NCBI RefSeq assembly: GCF_050948215.1
Contig: NW_027488837.1
Coordinates: forward strand, 237,768 to 301,767
Source of the DNA: Halictus rubicundus
Lineage: Eukaryota > Arthropoda > Insecta > Hymenoptera > Halictidae
Length of the DNA stretch: 64,000 nt
Reading direction: 5' to 3'
The translations under genes were made by a program, and so were the position numbers. Shown piece after piece: positions 1 to 14,446 of this stretch. The notes beneath the pieces were generated by a model. It made no database searches. It saw only the letters and a program-made list of their open reading frames with translations, and had not been told where the DNA came from. Within the stretch, counting starts at the first letter, position 1; every line of letters begins with the position of its first letter.

Positions 1-2544
1 GACAGAGGATAGGATATAATACAGGATATTATAGGATAGAGGATAGGATAGGATTGAGGATAGGACGGGATAGATGATAGGATAGGATAGAGGATAGGAT
101 AGGGGATTGGATAGGATAGAGGATAGGATAGGATAGATGATATTATAGGAAAGAGGATAGGATACGATGGAGGATACGATATTATAGAGAATACGATCTT
201 ATAGAGGATAGGATAGGATAGAAGATAGGATAGAGGATAGGATAGAGGATTGGACAGGATAGAGGATATTATAGGATAGAGGATAGGATAGGATAGCGGA
301 TAGGATAGGATGGAGTAGAGGATAGGAATGAGGATAGGATAGGATAGAGGATAGGATAGGATAGAGGAAAGGGTAGGATAGAGGATAGGATCGGGAATTG
401 GATAGGATAGGCGATTTGATAGGATAGAGGACAGGAGACGATAGAGGATAGGATAGGATAGGATAGAGAATAGGATATTATAGATGATATTATAGGATAG
501 AGGACAGGATAGGATACAGGATAGGATAGGATAGAGGATACAATAGGATAGAGGATAGGATAGGATACAGGATAGGATAGCATAGAGGATAGGATAGGAT
601 AGAGGATAGGATAGGATAGAGGATAGGATAGAGGATAGGATAGGATAGAGGATAGGATAGGATAGAGGATAGGATAGGATAGAGGATAGGATATGATAGA
701 GGATAGGATAGGATAGAGGATAGGATAGGATAGAGGATAGGATAGGAGAGAAGGATAGGATACGATAGAGAATTGGATAGGGGATTGGATAGGATAGGGG
801 ATTGGATAGGATAGAGGATAGGATAGGAGAGAGGATAGAATGGAGATTAGGATAGGATAGAGGATAGGATAGGGGATTGGATAGGATAGAGGATAGGATA
901 GGATAGAGGATAGGATAGGATAGAGGATAGGATAGGGGAGAAGGATAGGATAGGATAGAGGATAGGATAGGATAGAGGATAGGATAGGATGGAGGATAGA
1001 ATAGGATAGAGGATAGGATAGGATAGGGGATAGGATACGATAGAGGATAGGATAGGATAGAGAATATGATATAGGATTGGATAGGATACTATAGAGGATA
1101 GGATAGGATAGAATTGAGAATAGGATAGGATAGAGAATAGGATATAGGATTGGATAGGATACTATAGAGGATAGGATACTATAGAATTGAGAATAGGATA
1201 GGATAGATGATATTATAGGATAGAGGACAGGATAGGACAGAGGAAACGATATTATAGAGGATAGGATCGGATAGAGGATAGGATAGGGGATTCGATAGGA
1301 TAGAGGATAGGATTCGATAGAGGACAGGATAGGATATGATGGCGGAAAGGATAGGATAGAGTATAGAATAGGACAGAGGATAAGATAGGATAGAGGATAG
1401 GATAAGTTAGAGGATAGGATACGATAGAGGATAGGATATAGGATTGGATAGGATAGAGGATACGATAGGATAGAGGATAGGATAGAGAATAGGATAGGAT
1501 TGAGAATACGATAGGGGATTGGATCGGATACAGGATAGGATACGGTAGAGGATAGGATAGGATAGGATAGAGAATAGGATAGGATAGATGATATTATAGG
1601 ATAGAGGACAGGATAGGATAGAGGATAGGATAGCATAGAGGATAGGATAGGATAGAGGATAGGATAGGAGAGAAGGATAGGATAGGATAGAGGATAGGAT
1701 AGGATAGAGGATAGGATAGGATAGAGGATAGGATAGGATAGAGGAAAGGGTAGGATAGAGGATAGGAGCGGGGATTGGATAGGATAGGGGATTGGATAGG
1801 ATAGAGGACAGGAGACGATAGAGGATAGGATAGGATATGATGTCGGAAAGGATAGGATAGAGTATAGAATAGGACAGAGGATAAGATAGGATAGAGGATA
1901 GGATAAGTTAGAGGATAGGATAGGATAGAGGATAGGATAGGATAGAGGATAGGATAGGATAGAGGATAGGATAGGATAGAGGATAGGATAGGATAGAGGA
2001 TAGGATAGGATAGAGGATAGGATAGGATAGAGGATAGGATAGGATAGATGATAGGATAGGATAGAGGATAGGATAGGATAGAGGATAGGATAGATGATAG
2101 GATAGGATAGAGGATAGGATAGGATAGAGGATAGGATAGAGGATAGGATAGGATAGAGGATAGGATAGGATAGGATAGAGGATAGGATAGGATAGAGGAA
2201 AGGGTAGGATAGAGGATAGGAGCGGGGATTGGATAGGATAGGGGATTGGATAGGATAGAGGACAGGAGACGATAGAGGATAGGATAGGATATGATGTCGG
2301 AAAGGATAGGATAGAGTATAGCATAGGACAGAGGATAAGATAGGATAGAGGATAGGATAAGTTAGAGGATAGGATAGGATAGAGGATAGGATAGGATAGA
2401 GGATAGGATAGGATAGAGGATAGGATAGGATAGAGGATAGGATAGGATAGAGGATAGGATAGGATAGAGGATAGGATAGGATAGAGGATAGGATAGGATA
2501 GATGATAGGATAGGATAGAGGATAGGATAGGATAGAGGATAGGA
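1..2544. repeat. Domain A, left segment
   Basis: Irregular GGATA array with no gene. The first 500 bp are comparatively rich in variants, including GATGATATTATAGG and ATACGATATTATAG. From about 560 to 1030 there are purer 17-bp runs. GGAGACG markers lie at 434, 1811 and 2265. I could not place this segment as a copy of one single other block. Confidence 0.7.
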
Positions 2545-4870
2545 TAGAGGATAGGATAGGATAGAGGATAGGATAGGATAGAGGAAAGGGTAGGATAGAG
2601 GATAGGATCGGGGATTGGATAGGATAGGGGATTGGATAGGATAGAGGACAGGAGACGATAGAGGATAGGATAGGATAGAGGATAGAATAGGATAGAGGAT
2701 AGGATAGGATAGGGGATAGGATACGATAGAGGATAGGATAGGATAGAGAATAGGATATAGGATTGGATAGGATAGAGGATAGGATACGATAGAGGATAGG
2801 ATAGGATAGGATAGAGAATAGGATAGGATAGATGATATTATAGGATAGAGGACATTATAGGACAGAGGAAACGATATTATAGAGGATATGATAGGATAGA
2901 GGATAGGATCGGATAGAGGATAGGATAGGGGATTGGATAGGATAGAGGATAGGATTCGATAGATGACAGGATAGGATATGATGGCGGAAAGGATAGGATA
3001 GAGTATAGAATAGGACAGGGGATAAGATAGGATAGAGGATAGGATAAGTTAGAGGATAGGATAGGATAGAGGATAGGATATAGGATTGGATAGGATAGAG
3101 GATACGATAGGATATAGGATAGGATAGAGAATAGGATAGGATAGAGGATACGATAGGGGATTGGATCGGATACAGGATAGGATACGGTAGAGGATAGGAT
3201 AGGATAGGATAGAGAATAGGATAGGATAGATGATATTATAGGATAGAGGACAGGATAGGATAGAGGATAGGATAGCATAGAGGATAGGATAGGATAGAGG
3301 ATAGGATAGGAGAGAATGATAGGATAGGATAGAGGATAGGATAGGATAGAGGATAGGATAGGATAGGATAGAGACTAGGATAGGATAGAGGAAAGGGTAT
3401 GATAGAGGATAGGATCGGGGATTGGATAGGATAGGGGATTGGATAGGATAGAGGACAGGAGACGATAGAGAATAGGATAGGATAGAGGATAGGATTCGAT
3501 AGAGGACAGGATAGGATATGATGGCGGAAAGGATAGGATAGAGTATAGAATAGGACAGAGGATAAGATAGGATAGAGGATAGGATAAGTTAGAGGATAGG
3601 ATAGGATAGAGGATAGGATATAGGATTGGATAGGATAGAGGATAAGATAGAGTATAGGATAGGATAGAGGATACGATAGGGGATTGGATCGGATACAGGA
3701 TAGGATACGGTAGAGGATAGGATAGGATAGGATAGAGACTAGGATAGAATAGATGATATTATAGGATAGAGGACAGGATAGGATAGAGGATAGGATAGGA
3801 TAGAGGATAGGATAGGATAGAGGATAGGATAGGAGAGAAGGATAGGATAGGATAGAGGATAGGATAGGATAGAGGATAGGATAGGATAGGATAGAGGATA
3901 GGATAGGATAGAGGAAAGGGTAGGATATAGGATAGGATCGGGGATTGGATAGGATAGAGGATTGGATAGGATAGAGGACAGGAGACGATAGAGGATAGGA
4001 TAGGATAGAGGATAGGATAGAATAGAGGATAGGATAGGATAGAGGATAGGATAGGAGAGAAGGATAGGATAGGATAGAGGATAGGATAGGATAGAGGATA
4101 TGATAGGATAGAGGATAGGATAGGATAGAGGATAGGATTGGATAGAGGATAGGATGGGATAGAGGATAGGATGGGATAGAGGATAGGATAGGATAGAGGA
4201 TAGGGTAGGATAGAGGATATGATAGGATAGGCGATTGGATCGGATACAGGATAGGATACGATAGAGGCTAGGATAGGATAGAGGATAGGATAGGATAGAG
4301 GGAAGGGTAGGATAGAGGATAGGATCGGGGATTGGATAGGATAGGGGATTGGATAGGATAGAGGACAGGAGACGATAGAGGATAGGATAGGATAGAGGAT
4401 AGAATAGGATAGAGGATAGGATAGGATAGGGTATAGGATAGGATAGAGGATAGGATAGGTTAGAGGATAGGATAGGATAGAGGATAGGATAGGATAGAGG
4501 ATAGGATAGGATAGAGGAAAGGGTAGGATAGAGGATAGGATCGGGGAGTGGATAGGATAGGAGATTGGATAGGATAGAGGATAGGATACGATAGAGGATA
4601 GAATAGGATAGAGGATAGGATAGGATAGGGGATAGGATACGATAGAGGATAGGATAGGATAGAGAATAGGATATAGGATTGGATAGGATAGAGGATAGGA
4701 TAAGTTAGAGGATAGGATAGGATAGAGGATTGGATAGGATAGAGGATACGATAGGATAGAGGATAGGATAGAGAATAGGATACGGTAGAGGATAGGATAG
4801 GATAGGATAGAGGATAGGATAGGATAGAGGATAGGATAGGATAGAGGATAGTATAGGATAGAGGATAGGA
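2545..4870. repeat. Domain A duplicated block, copy 1 (about 2.3 kb)
   Basis: This block matches 5875-8217. Marker series 2651, 3458, 3981, 4368 recurs at 5981, 6788, 7311, 7698, each exactly 3330 bp away. After about 4.5 kb the offset becomes 3347 (AAGTTAG at 4702 and 8049), one extra 17-bp monomer in the second copy. The left edge is set by divergence just before 2545/5875, the right edge by divergence near 4870/8217. Substitutions between copies are visible, for example G at 2940 versus C at 6270, and G at 3021 versus T at 6351. Confidence 0.85.
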
Positions 4871-5874
4871 TAGGATAGAGGATAGGATAGGATAGATGAT
4901 GTTATAGGATAGAGGACAGGATAGGATAGAGGATAGGATAGCATAGAGGATAGGATAGGATAGAGGATAGGATAGGAGAGAAGGATAGGATAGGATAGAG
5001 GATAGGATAGGATAGAGGATAGGATAGGATAGGATAGAGGATAGGATAGGATAGAGGAAAGGGTAGGATAGAGGATAGGAGCGGGGGTTGGATAGGATAG
5101 GGGATTGGATAGGATAGAGGACAGGAGACGATAGAGGATAGGATAGGATATGATGTCGGAAAGGATAGGATAGAGTATAGAATAGGACAGAGGATAAGAT
5201 AGGATAGAGGATAGGATAAGTTAGAGGATAGGATAGGATAGAGGATAGGATAGGATAGAGGATAGGATAGGATAGAGGATAGAATAGGATAGAGGATAGG
5301 ATAGGATAGGGGATAGGATACGATAGAGGATAGGATAGGATAGAGAATAGGATATAGGATTGGATAGGATAGAGGATAGGATACGATAGAGGATAGGATA
5401 GGATAGGATAGAGAATAGGATAGGATAGATGATATTATAGGATAGAGGACATTATAGGACAGAAGAAACGATATTATAGAGGATATGATAGGATAGAGGA
5501 TAGGATCGGATAGAGGATAGGATAGGGGATTGGATAGGATAGAGGATAGGATTCGATAGATGACAGGATAGGATATGATGGCGGAAAGGATAGGATAGAG
5601 TATAGAATAGGACAGGGGATAAGATAGGATAGAGGATAGGATAAGTTAGAGGATAGGATAGGATAGAGGATAGGATATAGGATTGGATAGGATAGAGGAT
5701 ACGATAGGATATAGGATAGGATAGAGAATAGGATAGGATAGAGGATACGATAGGGGATTGGATCGGATACAGGATAGGATACGGTAGAGGATAGGATAGG
5801 ATAGGATAGAGAATAGGATAGGATAGATGATATTATAGGATAGAGGACAGGATAGGATAGAGGATAGGATAGCA
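4871..5874. repeat. Domain A, spacer between 2.3-kb copies
   Basis: GGATA array holding the GGAGACG marker at 5124. Its right part (about 5474-5874) is a further close copy of 2877-3278 and 6207-6608: all three encode the same 133-codon minus-strand string, at offsets of 2597 and 733 bp. No gene or unique sequence is present. Confidence 0.75.
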
Positions 5875-8217
5875 TAGAGGATAGGATAGGATAGAGGATA
5901 GGATAGGATAGAGGAAATGGTAGGATAGAGGATAGGATCGGGGATTGGATAGGATAGGGGATTGGATAGGATAGAGGACAGGAGACGATAGAGGATAGGA
6001 TAGGATAGAGGATAGAATAGGATAGAGGATAGGATAGGATAGGGGATAGGATACGATAGAGGATAGGATAGGATAGAGAATAGGATATAGGATTGGATAG
6101 GATAGAGGATAGGATACGATAGAGGATAGGATAGGATAGGATAGAGAATAGGATAGGATAGATGATATTATAGGATAGAGGACATTATAGGACAGAAGAA
6201 ACGATATTATAGAGGATATGATAGGATAGAGGATAGGATCGGATAGAGGATAGGATAGGGGATTGGATACGATAGAGGATAGGATTCGATAGATGACAGG
6301 ATAGGATATGATGGCGGAAAGGATAGGATAGAGTATAGAATAGGACAGGGTATAAGATAGGATAGAGGATAGGATAAGTTAGAGGATAGGATAGGATAGA
6401 GGATAGGATATAGGATTGGATAGGATAGAGGATACGATAGGATATAGGATAGGATAGAGAATAGGATAGGATAGAGGATACGATAGGGGATTGGATCGGA
6501 TACAGGATAGGATACGGTAGAGGATAGGATAGGATAGGATAGAGAATAGGATAGGATAGATGATATTATAGGATAGAGGACAGGATAGGATAGAGGATAG
6601 GATAGCATAGAGGATAGGATAGGATAGAGGATAGGATAGGAGAGAATGATAGGATAGGATAGAGGATAGGATAGGATAGAGGATAGGATAGGATAGGATA
6701 GAGACTAGGATAGGATAGAGGAAAGGGTAGGATAGAGGATAGGATCGGGGATTGGATAGGATAGGGGATTGGATAGGATAGAGGACAGGAGACGATAGAG
6801 AATAGGATAGGATAGAGGATAGGATTGGATAGAGGACAGGATAGGATATGATGGCGGAAAGGATAGGATAGAGTATAGAATAGGACAGAGGATAAGATAG
6901 GATAGAGGATAGGATAAGTTAGAGGATAGGATAGGATAGAGGATAGGATATAGGATTGGATAGGATAGAGGATAGGATAGAGTATAGGATAGGATAGAGG
7001 ATACGATAGGGGATTGGATCGGATACAGGATAGGATACGGTAGAGGATAGGATAGGATAGGATAGAGAATAGGATAGGATAGATGATATTATAGGATAGA
7101 GGACAGGATAGGATAGAGGATAGGATAGGATAGAGGATAGGATAGGATAGAGGATAGGATAGGAGAGAAGGATAGGATAGGATAGAGGATAGGATAGGAT
7201 AGAGGATAGGATAGGATAGGATAGAGGATAGGATAGGATAGAGGAAAGGGTAGGATATAGGATAGGATCGGGGATTGGATAGGATAGAGAATTGGATAGG
7301 ATAGAGGACAGGAGACGATAGAGGATAGGATAGGATAGAGGATAGGATAGAATAGAGGATAGGATAGGATAGAGGATAGGATAGGAGAGAAGGATAGGAT
7401 AGGATAGAGGATAGGATAGGATAGAGGATATGATAGGATAGAGGATAGGATAGGATAGAGGATAGGATTGGATAGAGGATAGGATGGGATAGAGGATAGG
7501 ATGGGATAGAGGATAGGATAGGATAGAGGATAGGGTAGGATAGAGGATATGATAGGATAAGCGATTGGATCGGATACAGGATAGGATACGATAGAGGCTA
7601 GGATAGGATAGAGGATAGGATAGGATAGAGGGAAGGGTAGGATAGAGGATAGGATCGGGGATTGGATAGGATAGGGGATTGGATAGGATAGAGGACAGGA
7701 GACGATAGAGGATAGGATAGGATAGAGGATAGAATAGGATAGAGGATAGGATAGGATAGGGTATAGGATAGGATAGAGGATAGGATAGGATGGAGGATAG
7801 GATAGGATAGAGGATAGGATAGGATAGAGGATAGGATAGGATAGAGGATAGGATAGGATAGAGGAAAGGGTAGGATAGAGGATAGGATCGGGGAGTGGAT
7901 AGGATAGGAGATTGGATAGGATAGAGGATAGGATACGATAGAGGATAGAATAGGATAGAGGATAGGATAGGATAGGGTATAGGATACGATAGAGGATAGG
8001 ATAGGATAGAGAATAGGATATAGGATTGGATAGGATAGAGGATAGGATAAGTTAGAGGATAGGATAGGATAGAGGATTGGATAGGATAGAGGATACGATA
8101 GGATAGAGGATAGGATAGAGAATAGGATACGGTAGAGGATAGGATAGGATAGGATAGAGGATAGGATAGGATAGAGGATAGGATAGGATAGAGGATAGTA
8201 TAGGATAGAGGATAGGA
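5875..8217. repeat. Domain A duplicated block, copy 2 (about 2.3 kb)
   Basis: Second copy of 2545-4870, displaced 3330 bp and then 3347 bp. The step of 17 bp between about 4441-4514 and 7771-7861 is one added monomer, seen as a longer run before AGGAAAGGG. The two copies are separated by about 1 kb, so this is not a simple head-to-tail doubling. Confidence 0.85.
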
Positions 8218-11200
8218 TAAGTTAGAGGATAGGATAGGATAGAGGATAGGATATAGGATTGGATAGGATAGAGGATACGATAGGATAGAGGATAGGATAG
8301 GATAGGATAGAGGATAGGATAGGATAGAGGAAAGGGTACGATATAGGATAGGATCGGGGATTGGATAGGATAGAGGATTGGATAGGATAGAGGACAGGAG
8401 ACGATAGAGGATAGGATAGGATAGAGGATAGGATAGAATAGAGGATAGGATAGGATGGAGGATAGGATAGGAGAGAAGGATAGGATAGGATAGAGGATAG
8501 GATAGGATAGAGGATATGATAGGATAGAGGATAGGATAGGATAGAGGATAGGATTGGATAGAGGATAGGATGGGATAGAGGATAGGATGGGATACAGGAT
8601 AGGATAGGATAGAGGATAGGGTAGGATAGAGGATATGATAGGATAGGCGATTGGATCGGATACAGGATAGGATACGATAGAGGCTAGGATAGGATAGAGG
8701 ATAGGATAGGATAGAGGAAAGGGTAGGATAGAGGATAGGATCGGGGATTGGATAGGATAGGGGATTGGATAGGATAGAGGACAGGAGACGATAGAGGATA
8801 GGATAGGATAGAGGATAGGATTCGATAGAGGACAGGATAGGATATGATGGCGGAAAGGATAGGATAGAGTATAGAATAGGACAGAGGATAAGATAGGATA
8901 GAGGATAGGATAAGTTAGAGGATAGGATAGGATAGAGGATAGGATATAGGATTGGATAGGATAGAGGATACGATAGGATAGAGGATAGGATAGAGAATAG
9001 GATAGGATAGAGGATACGATAGGGGATTGAATCGGATACAGGATAGGATACGGTAGAGGATAGGATAGGATAGGATAGAGAATAGGATAGGATAGATGAT
9101 ATTATAGGATAGAGGACAGGATAGGATAGAGGATAGGATAGGATAGAGGATAGGATAGGATAGAGGATAGGATGGGAGAGAAGGATAGGATAGGATAGAG
9201 GATAGGATAGGATAGAGGATAGGATAGGATAGAGGATAGGATAGGATAGAGGATAGGATAGGATAGAGGATAGGATAGGATAGAGGATAGGATAGGATAG
9301 AGGATAGGATAGGATAGGATAGAGGATAGGATAGGATAGAGGAAAGGGTAGGATATAGGATAGGATCGGGGATTGGATAGGATAGAGGATTGGATAGGAT
9401 AGAGGACAGGAGACGATAGAGGATAGGATAGGATAGAGGATAGGATAGAATAGAGGATAGGATAGGATAGAGGATAGGATAGGAGAGAAGGATAGGATAG
9501 GATAGAGGATAGGATAGGATAGAGGATAGGATAGGATAGAGGATAGGATTGGATAGAGGATAGGATGGGATAGAGGATAGGATGGGATAGAGGATAGGAT
9601 AGGATAGAGGATAGGGTAGGATAGAGGATATGATAGGATAGGCGATTGGATCGGATACAGGATAGGATACGATAGAGGCTAGGATAGGATAGAGGATAGG
9701 ATAGGATAAAGGAAAGGGTAGGATAGAGGATAGGATCGGGGATTGGATAGGATAGGGGATTGGATAGGATAGAGGACAGGAGACGATAGAGGATAGGATA
9801 GGATAGAGGATAGAATAGGATAGAGGATAGGATAGGATAGGGTATAGGATAGGATAGAGGATAGGATAGGATAGAGGATAGGATAGGATAGAGGATAGGA
9901 TAGGATAGAGGATAGGATAGGATAGAGGAAAGGGTAGGATAGAGGATAGGATCGGGGAGTGGATAGGATAGGAGATTGGATAGGATAGAGGATAGGATAC
10001 GATAGAGGATAGAATAGGATAGAGGATAGGGGATAGGATAGGGGATAGGATACGATAGAGGATAGGATAGGATAGAGAATAGGATATAGGAATGGATAGG
10101 ATAGAGGATAGGTTAGGATAGGATAGAGAATAGGATAGGATAGATGATATTATAGAATAGAGGACATTATAGGACAGAGGAAACGATATTATAGAGGATA
10201 GCATAGGATAGAGGACAGGATCGGATAGAGGATAGGATAGGGGATTGGATAGGATAGAGGATAGGATTCGATAGAGGACAGGATAGGATAGGATGGCGGA
10301 AAGGATAGGATAGAGTATAGAATAGGACAGAGGATAAGATAGGATGGAGGATAGGATAAGTTAGAGGATAGGATAGGATAGAGGATTGGATAGGATAGAG
10401 GATACGATTGGATAGAGGATAGGATAGAGAATAGGATACGGTAGAGGACAGGATAGGATAGGATAGAGGATAGGATAGGATAGAGGATAGGATAGGATAG
10501 AGGATAGTATAGGATAGAGGATAGGATAGGATAGAGGATAGGATAGGATAGATGATAGGATAGGATAGAGGATAGGATAGGATAGAGGATAGGATAGGAT
10601 AGAGGATAGGATCGGATAGAGGATAGGATAGGGGATTGGATAGGATAGAGGATAGGATTCGATAGAGGACAGGATAGGATATGATGGCGGAAAGGATAGG
10701 ATAGAGTATAGAATAGGACAGAGGATAAGATAGGATAGAGGATAGGATAAGTTAGAGGATAGGATAGGATAGAGGATAGGATATAGGATTGGATAGGATA
10801 GAGGATACGATAGGATAGAGGATAGGTTAGAGAATAGGATAGAATAGAGGATACGATAGGGGATTGGATCGGATACAGGATAGGATACGGTAGAGGATAG
10901 GATAGGATAGGATAGAGAATAGGATAGGATAGATGATATTATAGGATAGAGGACAGGATAGGATAGAGGATAGGATAGCATAGAGGATAGGATAGGATAG
11001 AGGATAGGATAGGAGAGAAGGATAGGATAGGATAGAGGAGAGGATACGATAGAGGATAGGATAGGATGGGATAGAGGATAGGATAGGATAGAGGAAAGGG
11101 TAGGATAGAGGATAGGATCGGGGATTGGATAGGATAGGGGATTGGATAGGATAGAGGACAGGAGACGATAGAGGATAGGATAGGATAGAGGATAGGATTC

Positions 11201-11664
11201 GATAGAGGACAGGATAGGATATGATGGCGGAAAGGATAGGATAGAGTATAGAATAGGACAGAGGATAAGATAGGATAGAGGATAGGATAAGTTAGAGGAT
11301 AGGATAGGATAGAGGATAGGATATAGGATTGGATAGGATAGAGGATACGATAGGATAGAGGATAGGATAGAGAATAGGATAGGATAGAGGATACGATAGG
11401 GGATTGGATCGGATACAGGATAGGATACGGTAGAGGATAGGATAGGATAGGATAGGATAGAGAATAGGATAGGATAGATGATATTATAGGATAGAGGACA
11501 GGATAGGATAGAGGATAGGATAGGATAGAGGATAGGATGGGAGAGAAGGATAGGATAGGATAGAGGATAGGATAGGATAGAGGATAGGATAGGATAGAGG
11601 ATAGGATAGGATAGAGGATAGGATAGGATAGAGGATAGGATAGGATAGAGGATAGGATAGGATA
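8218..11664. repeat. Domain A, central segment
   Basis: GGATA array with GGAGACG markers at 8397, 8784, 9409, 9779 and 11161. The 9409/9779 pair (370 bp apart) matches the pair at 15102/15472 with an offset of 5693 bp. The GCATAGG variant at 10202 likewise has a counterpart at 15910 (offset 5708), so this segment is related to 14447-16330. Confidence 0.75.
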
Positions 11665-12870
11665 GGATAGAGGATAGGATAGGATAGAGGAAAGGGTAGG
11701 ATATAGGATAGGATCGGGGATTGGATAGGATAGAGGATTGGATAGGATACAGGACAGGAGACGATAGAGGATAGGATAGGATAGAGGATAGGATAGAATA
11801 GAGGATAGGATAGGATAGAGGATAGGATAGGAGAGAAGGATAGGATAGGATAGAGGATAGGATAGGATAGAGGATAGGATAGGATAGAGGATAGGATTGG
11901 ATAGAGGATAGGATGGGATAGAGGATAGGATGGGATAGAGGATAGGATAGGATAGAGGATAGGGTAGGATAGAGGATATGATAGGATAGGCGATTGGATC
12001 GGATACAGGATAGGATACGATAGAGGCTAGGATAGGATAGAGGATAGGATAGGATAGAGGAAAGGGTAGGATAGAGGATAGGATCGGGGATTGGATAGGA
12101 TAGGGGATTGGATAGGATAGAGGACAGGAGACGATAGAGGATAGGATAGGATAGAGGATAGAATAGGATAGAGGATAGGATAGGATGGGGTATAGGATAG
12201 GATAGAGGATAGGATAGGATAGAGGATAGGATAGGATAGAGGATAGGATAGGATAGAGGATAGGATAGGATAGAGGAAAGGGTAGGATAGAGGATAGGAT
12301 CGGGGAGTGGATAGGATAGGAGATTGGATAGGATAGAGGATAGGATACGATAGAGGATAGAATAGGATAGAGGATAGGGGATAGGATAGGGGATAGGATA
12401 CGATAGAGGATAGGATAGGATAGAGAATAGGATATATGAATGGATAGGATAGAGGATAGAATACGATAGAGTATAGGTTAGGATAGGATAGAGAATAGGA
12501 TAGGATAGATGATATTATAGAATAGAGGACATTATAGGACAGAGCAAACGATATTATAGAGGATAGCATAGGATAGAGGACAGGATCGGATAGAGGATAG
12601 GATAGGGGATTGGATAGGATAGAGGATAGGATTCGATAGAGGACAGGATAGGATAGGATGGCGGAAAGGATAGGATAGAGTATAGAATAGGACAGAGGAT
12701 AAGATAGGATAGAGGATAGGATAAGTTAGAGGATAGGATAGGATAGAGGATTGGATAGGATAGAGGATACGATAGGATAGAGGATAGGATAGAGAATAGG
12801 ATACGGTAGAGGATAGGATAGGATAGGATAGAGGATAGGATAGGATAGAGGATAGGATAGGATAGAGGAT
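11665..12870. repeat. Domain A 1.2-kb repeat, copy 1
   Basis: Matches 13207-14446. Offsets are 1542 bp on the left (GGAGACG 11757 and 13299) and 1576 bp further right (12127 and 13703). The 34-bp step is two 17-bp monomers, located in a run of GGATGGGATAGAG variants. The strings read from 12027-12569 and 13603-14145 on the minus strand are identical over 180 codons, so the copies have diverged little. Confidence 0.85.
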
Positions 12871-13206
12871 AGGATAGGATAGAGGATAGGATAGGATAGA
12901 GGATAGGATAGGATAGAGGATAGGATCGGATAGAGGATAGGATAGGGGATTGGATAGGATAGAGGATAGGATTCGATAGAGGACAGGATAGGATATGATG
13001 GCGGAAAGGATAGGATAGAGTATAGAATAGGACAGAGGATAAGATAGGATAGAGGATAGGATAAGTTAGAGGATAGGATAGGATAGAGGATAGGATATAG
13101 GATTGGATAGGATAGAGGATACGATAGGATAGAGGATAGGATAGAGAATAGGATAGGATAGAGGATACGATAGGGGATTGGATCGGATACAGGATAGGAT
13201 ACGGTA
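12871..13206. repeat. Domain A, spacer between 1.2-kb copies
   Basis: About 336 bp of GGATA array with GATCGG, GATGGCGGAAAGG and AAGTTAG variants. It resembles other AAGTTAG segments of domain A. No gene is present. Confidence 0.7.
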
Positions 13207-14446
13207 GAGGATAGGATAGGATAGGATAGAGGAAAGGGTAGGATAGAGGATAGGATCGGGGATTGGATAGGATAGGGGATTGGATAGGATAGAGGACAGG
13301 AGACGATAGAGGATAGGATAGGATAGAGGATAGGATAGAATAGTGGATAGGATAGGATAGAGGATAGGATAGGAGAGAAGGATAGGATAGGATAGAGGAT
13401 AGGATAGGATAAAGGATAGGATAGGATAGAGGATAGGATTGGATAGAGGATAGGATGGGATAGAGGATAGGATTGGATAGAGGATAGGATGGGATAGAGG
13501 ATAGGATGGGATAGAGGATAGGATAGGATAGAGGATAGGGTAGGATAGAGGATATGATAGGATAGGCGATTGGATCGGATACAGGATAGGATACGATAGA
13601 GGCTAGGATAGGATAGAGGATAGGATAGGATAGAGGAAAGGATAGGATAGAGGATAGGATCGGGGATTGGATAGGATAGGGGATTGGATAGGATAGAGGA
13701 CAGGAGACGATAGAGGATAGGATAGGATAGAGGATAGAATAGGATAGAGGATAGGATAGGATGGGGTATAGGATAGGATAGAGGATAGGATAGGATAGAG
13801 GATAGGATAGGATAGAGGATAGGATAGGATAGAGGATAGGATAGGATAGAGGAAAGGGTAGGATAGAGGATAGGATCGGGGAGTGGATAGGATAGGAGAT
13901 TGGATAGGATAGAGGATAGGATACGATAGAGGATAGAATAGGATAGAGGATAGGGGATAGGATAGGGGATAGGATACGATAGAGGATAGGATAGGATAGA
14001 GAATAGGATATATGAATGGATAGGATAGAGGATAGAATACGATAGAGTATAGGTTAGGATAGGATAGAGAATAGGATAGGATAGATGATATTATAGAATA
14101 GAGGACATTATAGGACAGAGCAAACGATATTATAGAGGATAGCATAGGATAGAGGACAGGATCGGATAGAGGATAGGATAGGGGATTGGATAGGATAGAG
14201 GATAGGATTCGATAGAGGACAGGATAGGATAGGATGGCGGAAAGGATAGGATAGAGTATAGAATAGGACAGAGGATAAGATAGGATAGAGGATAGGATAA
14301 GTTAGAGGATAGGATAGGATAGAGGATTGGATAGGATAGAGGATACGATAGGATAGAGGATAGGATAGAGAATAGGATACGGTAGAGGATAGGATAGGAT
14401 AGGATAGAGGATAGGATAGGATAGAGGATAGGATAGGATAGAGGAT
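13207..14446. repeat. Domain A 1.2-kb repeat, copy 2
   Basis: Second copy of 11665-12870, with a 34-bp gain (two monomers) near 13440-13510. The right edge is where GATAGTATAGG at about 14445 replaces the plain monomers of copy 1. Confidence 0.85.

Noticed and set aside
2877..6608. Identical 133-codon strings at 2877-3278, 5474-5875 and 6207-6608 although the DNA has changed (G at 2940 versus C at 6270; G at 3021 versus T at 6351), which might suggest selection on a protein
   Set aside because: Two synonymous differences are too few to show selection, and the same blocks differ elsewhere by a 17-bp indel that breaks the frame. Recent duplication explains the similarity.
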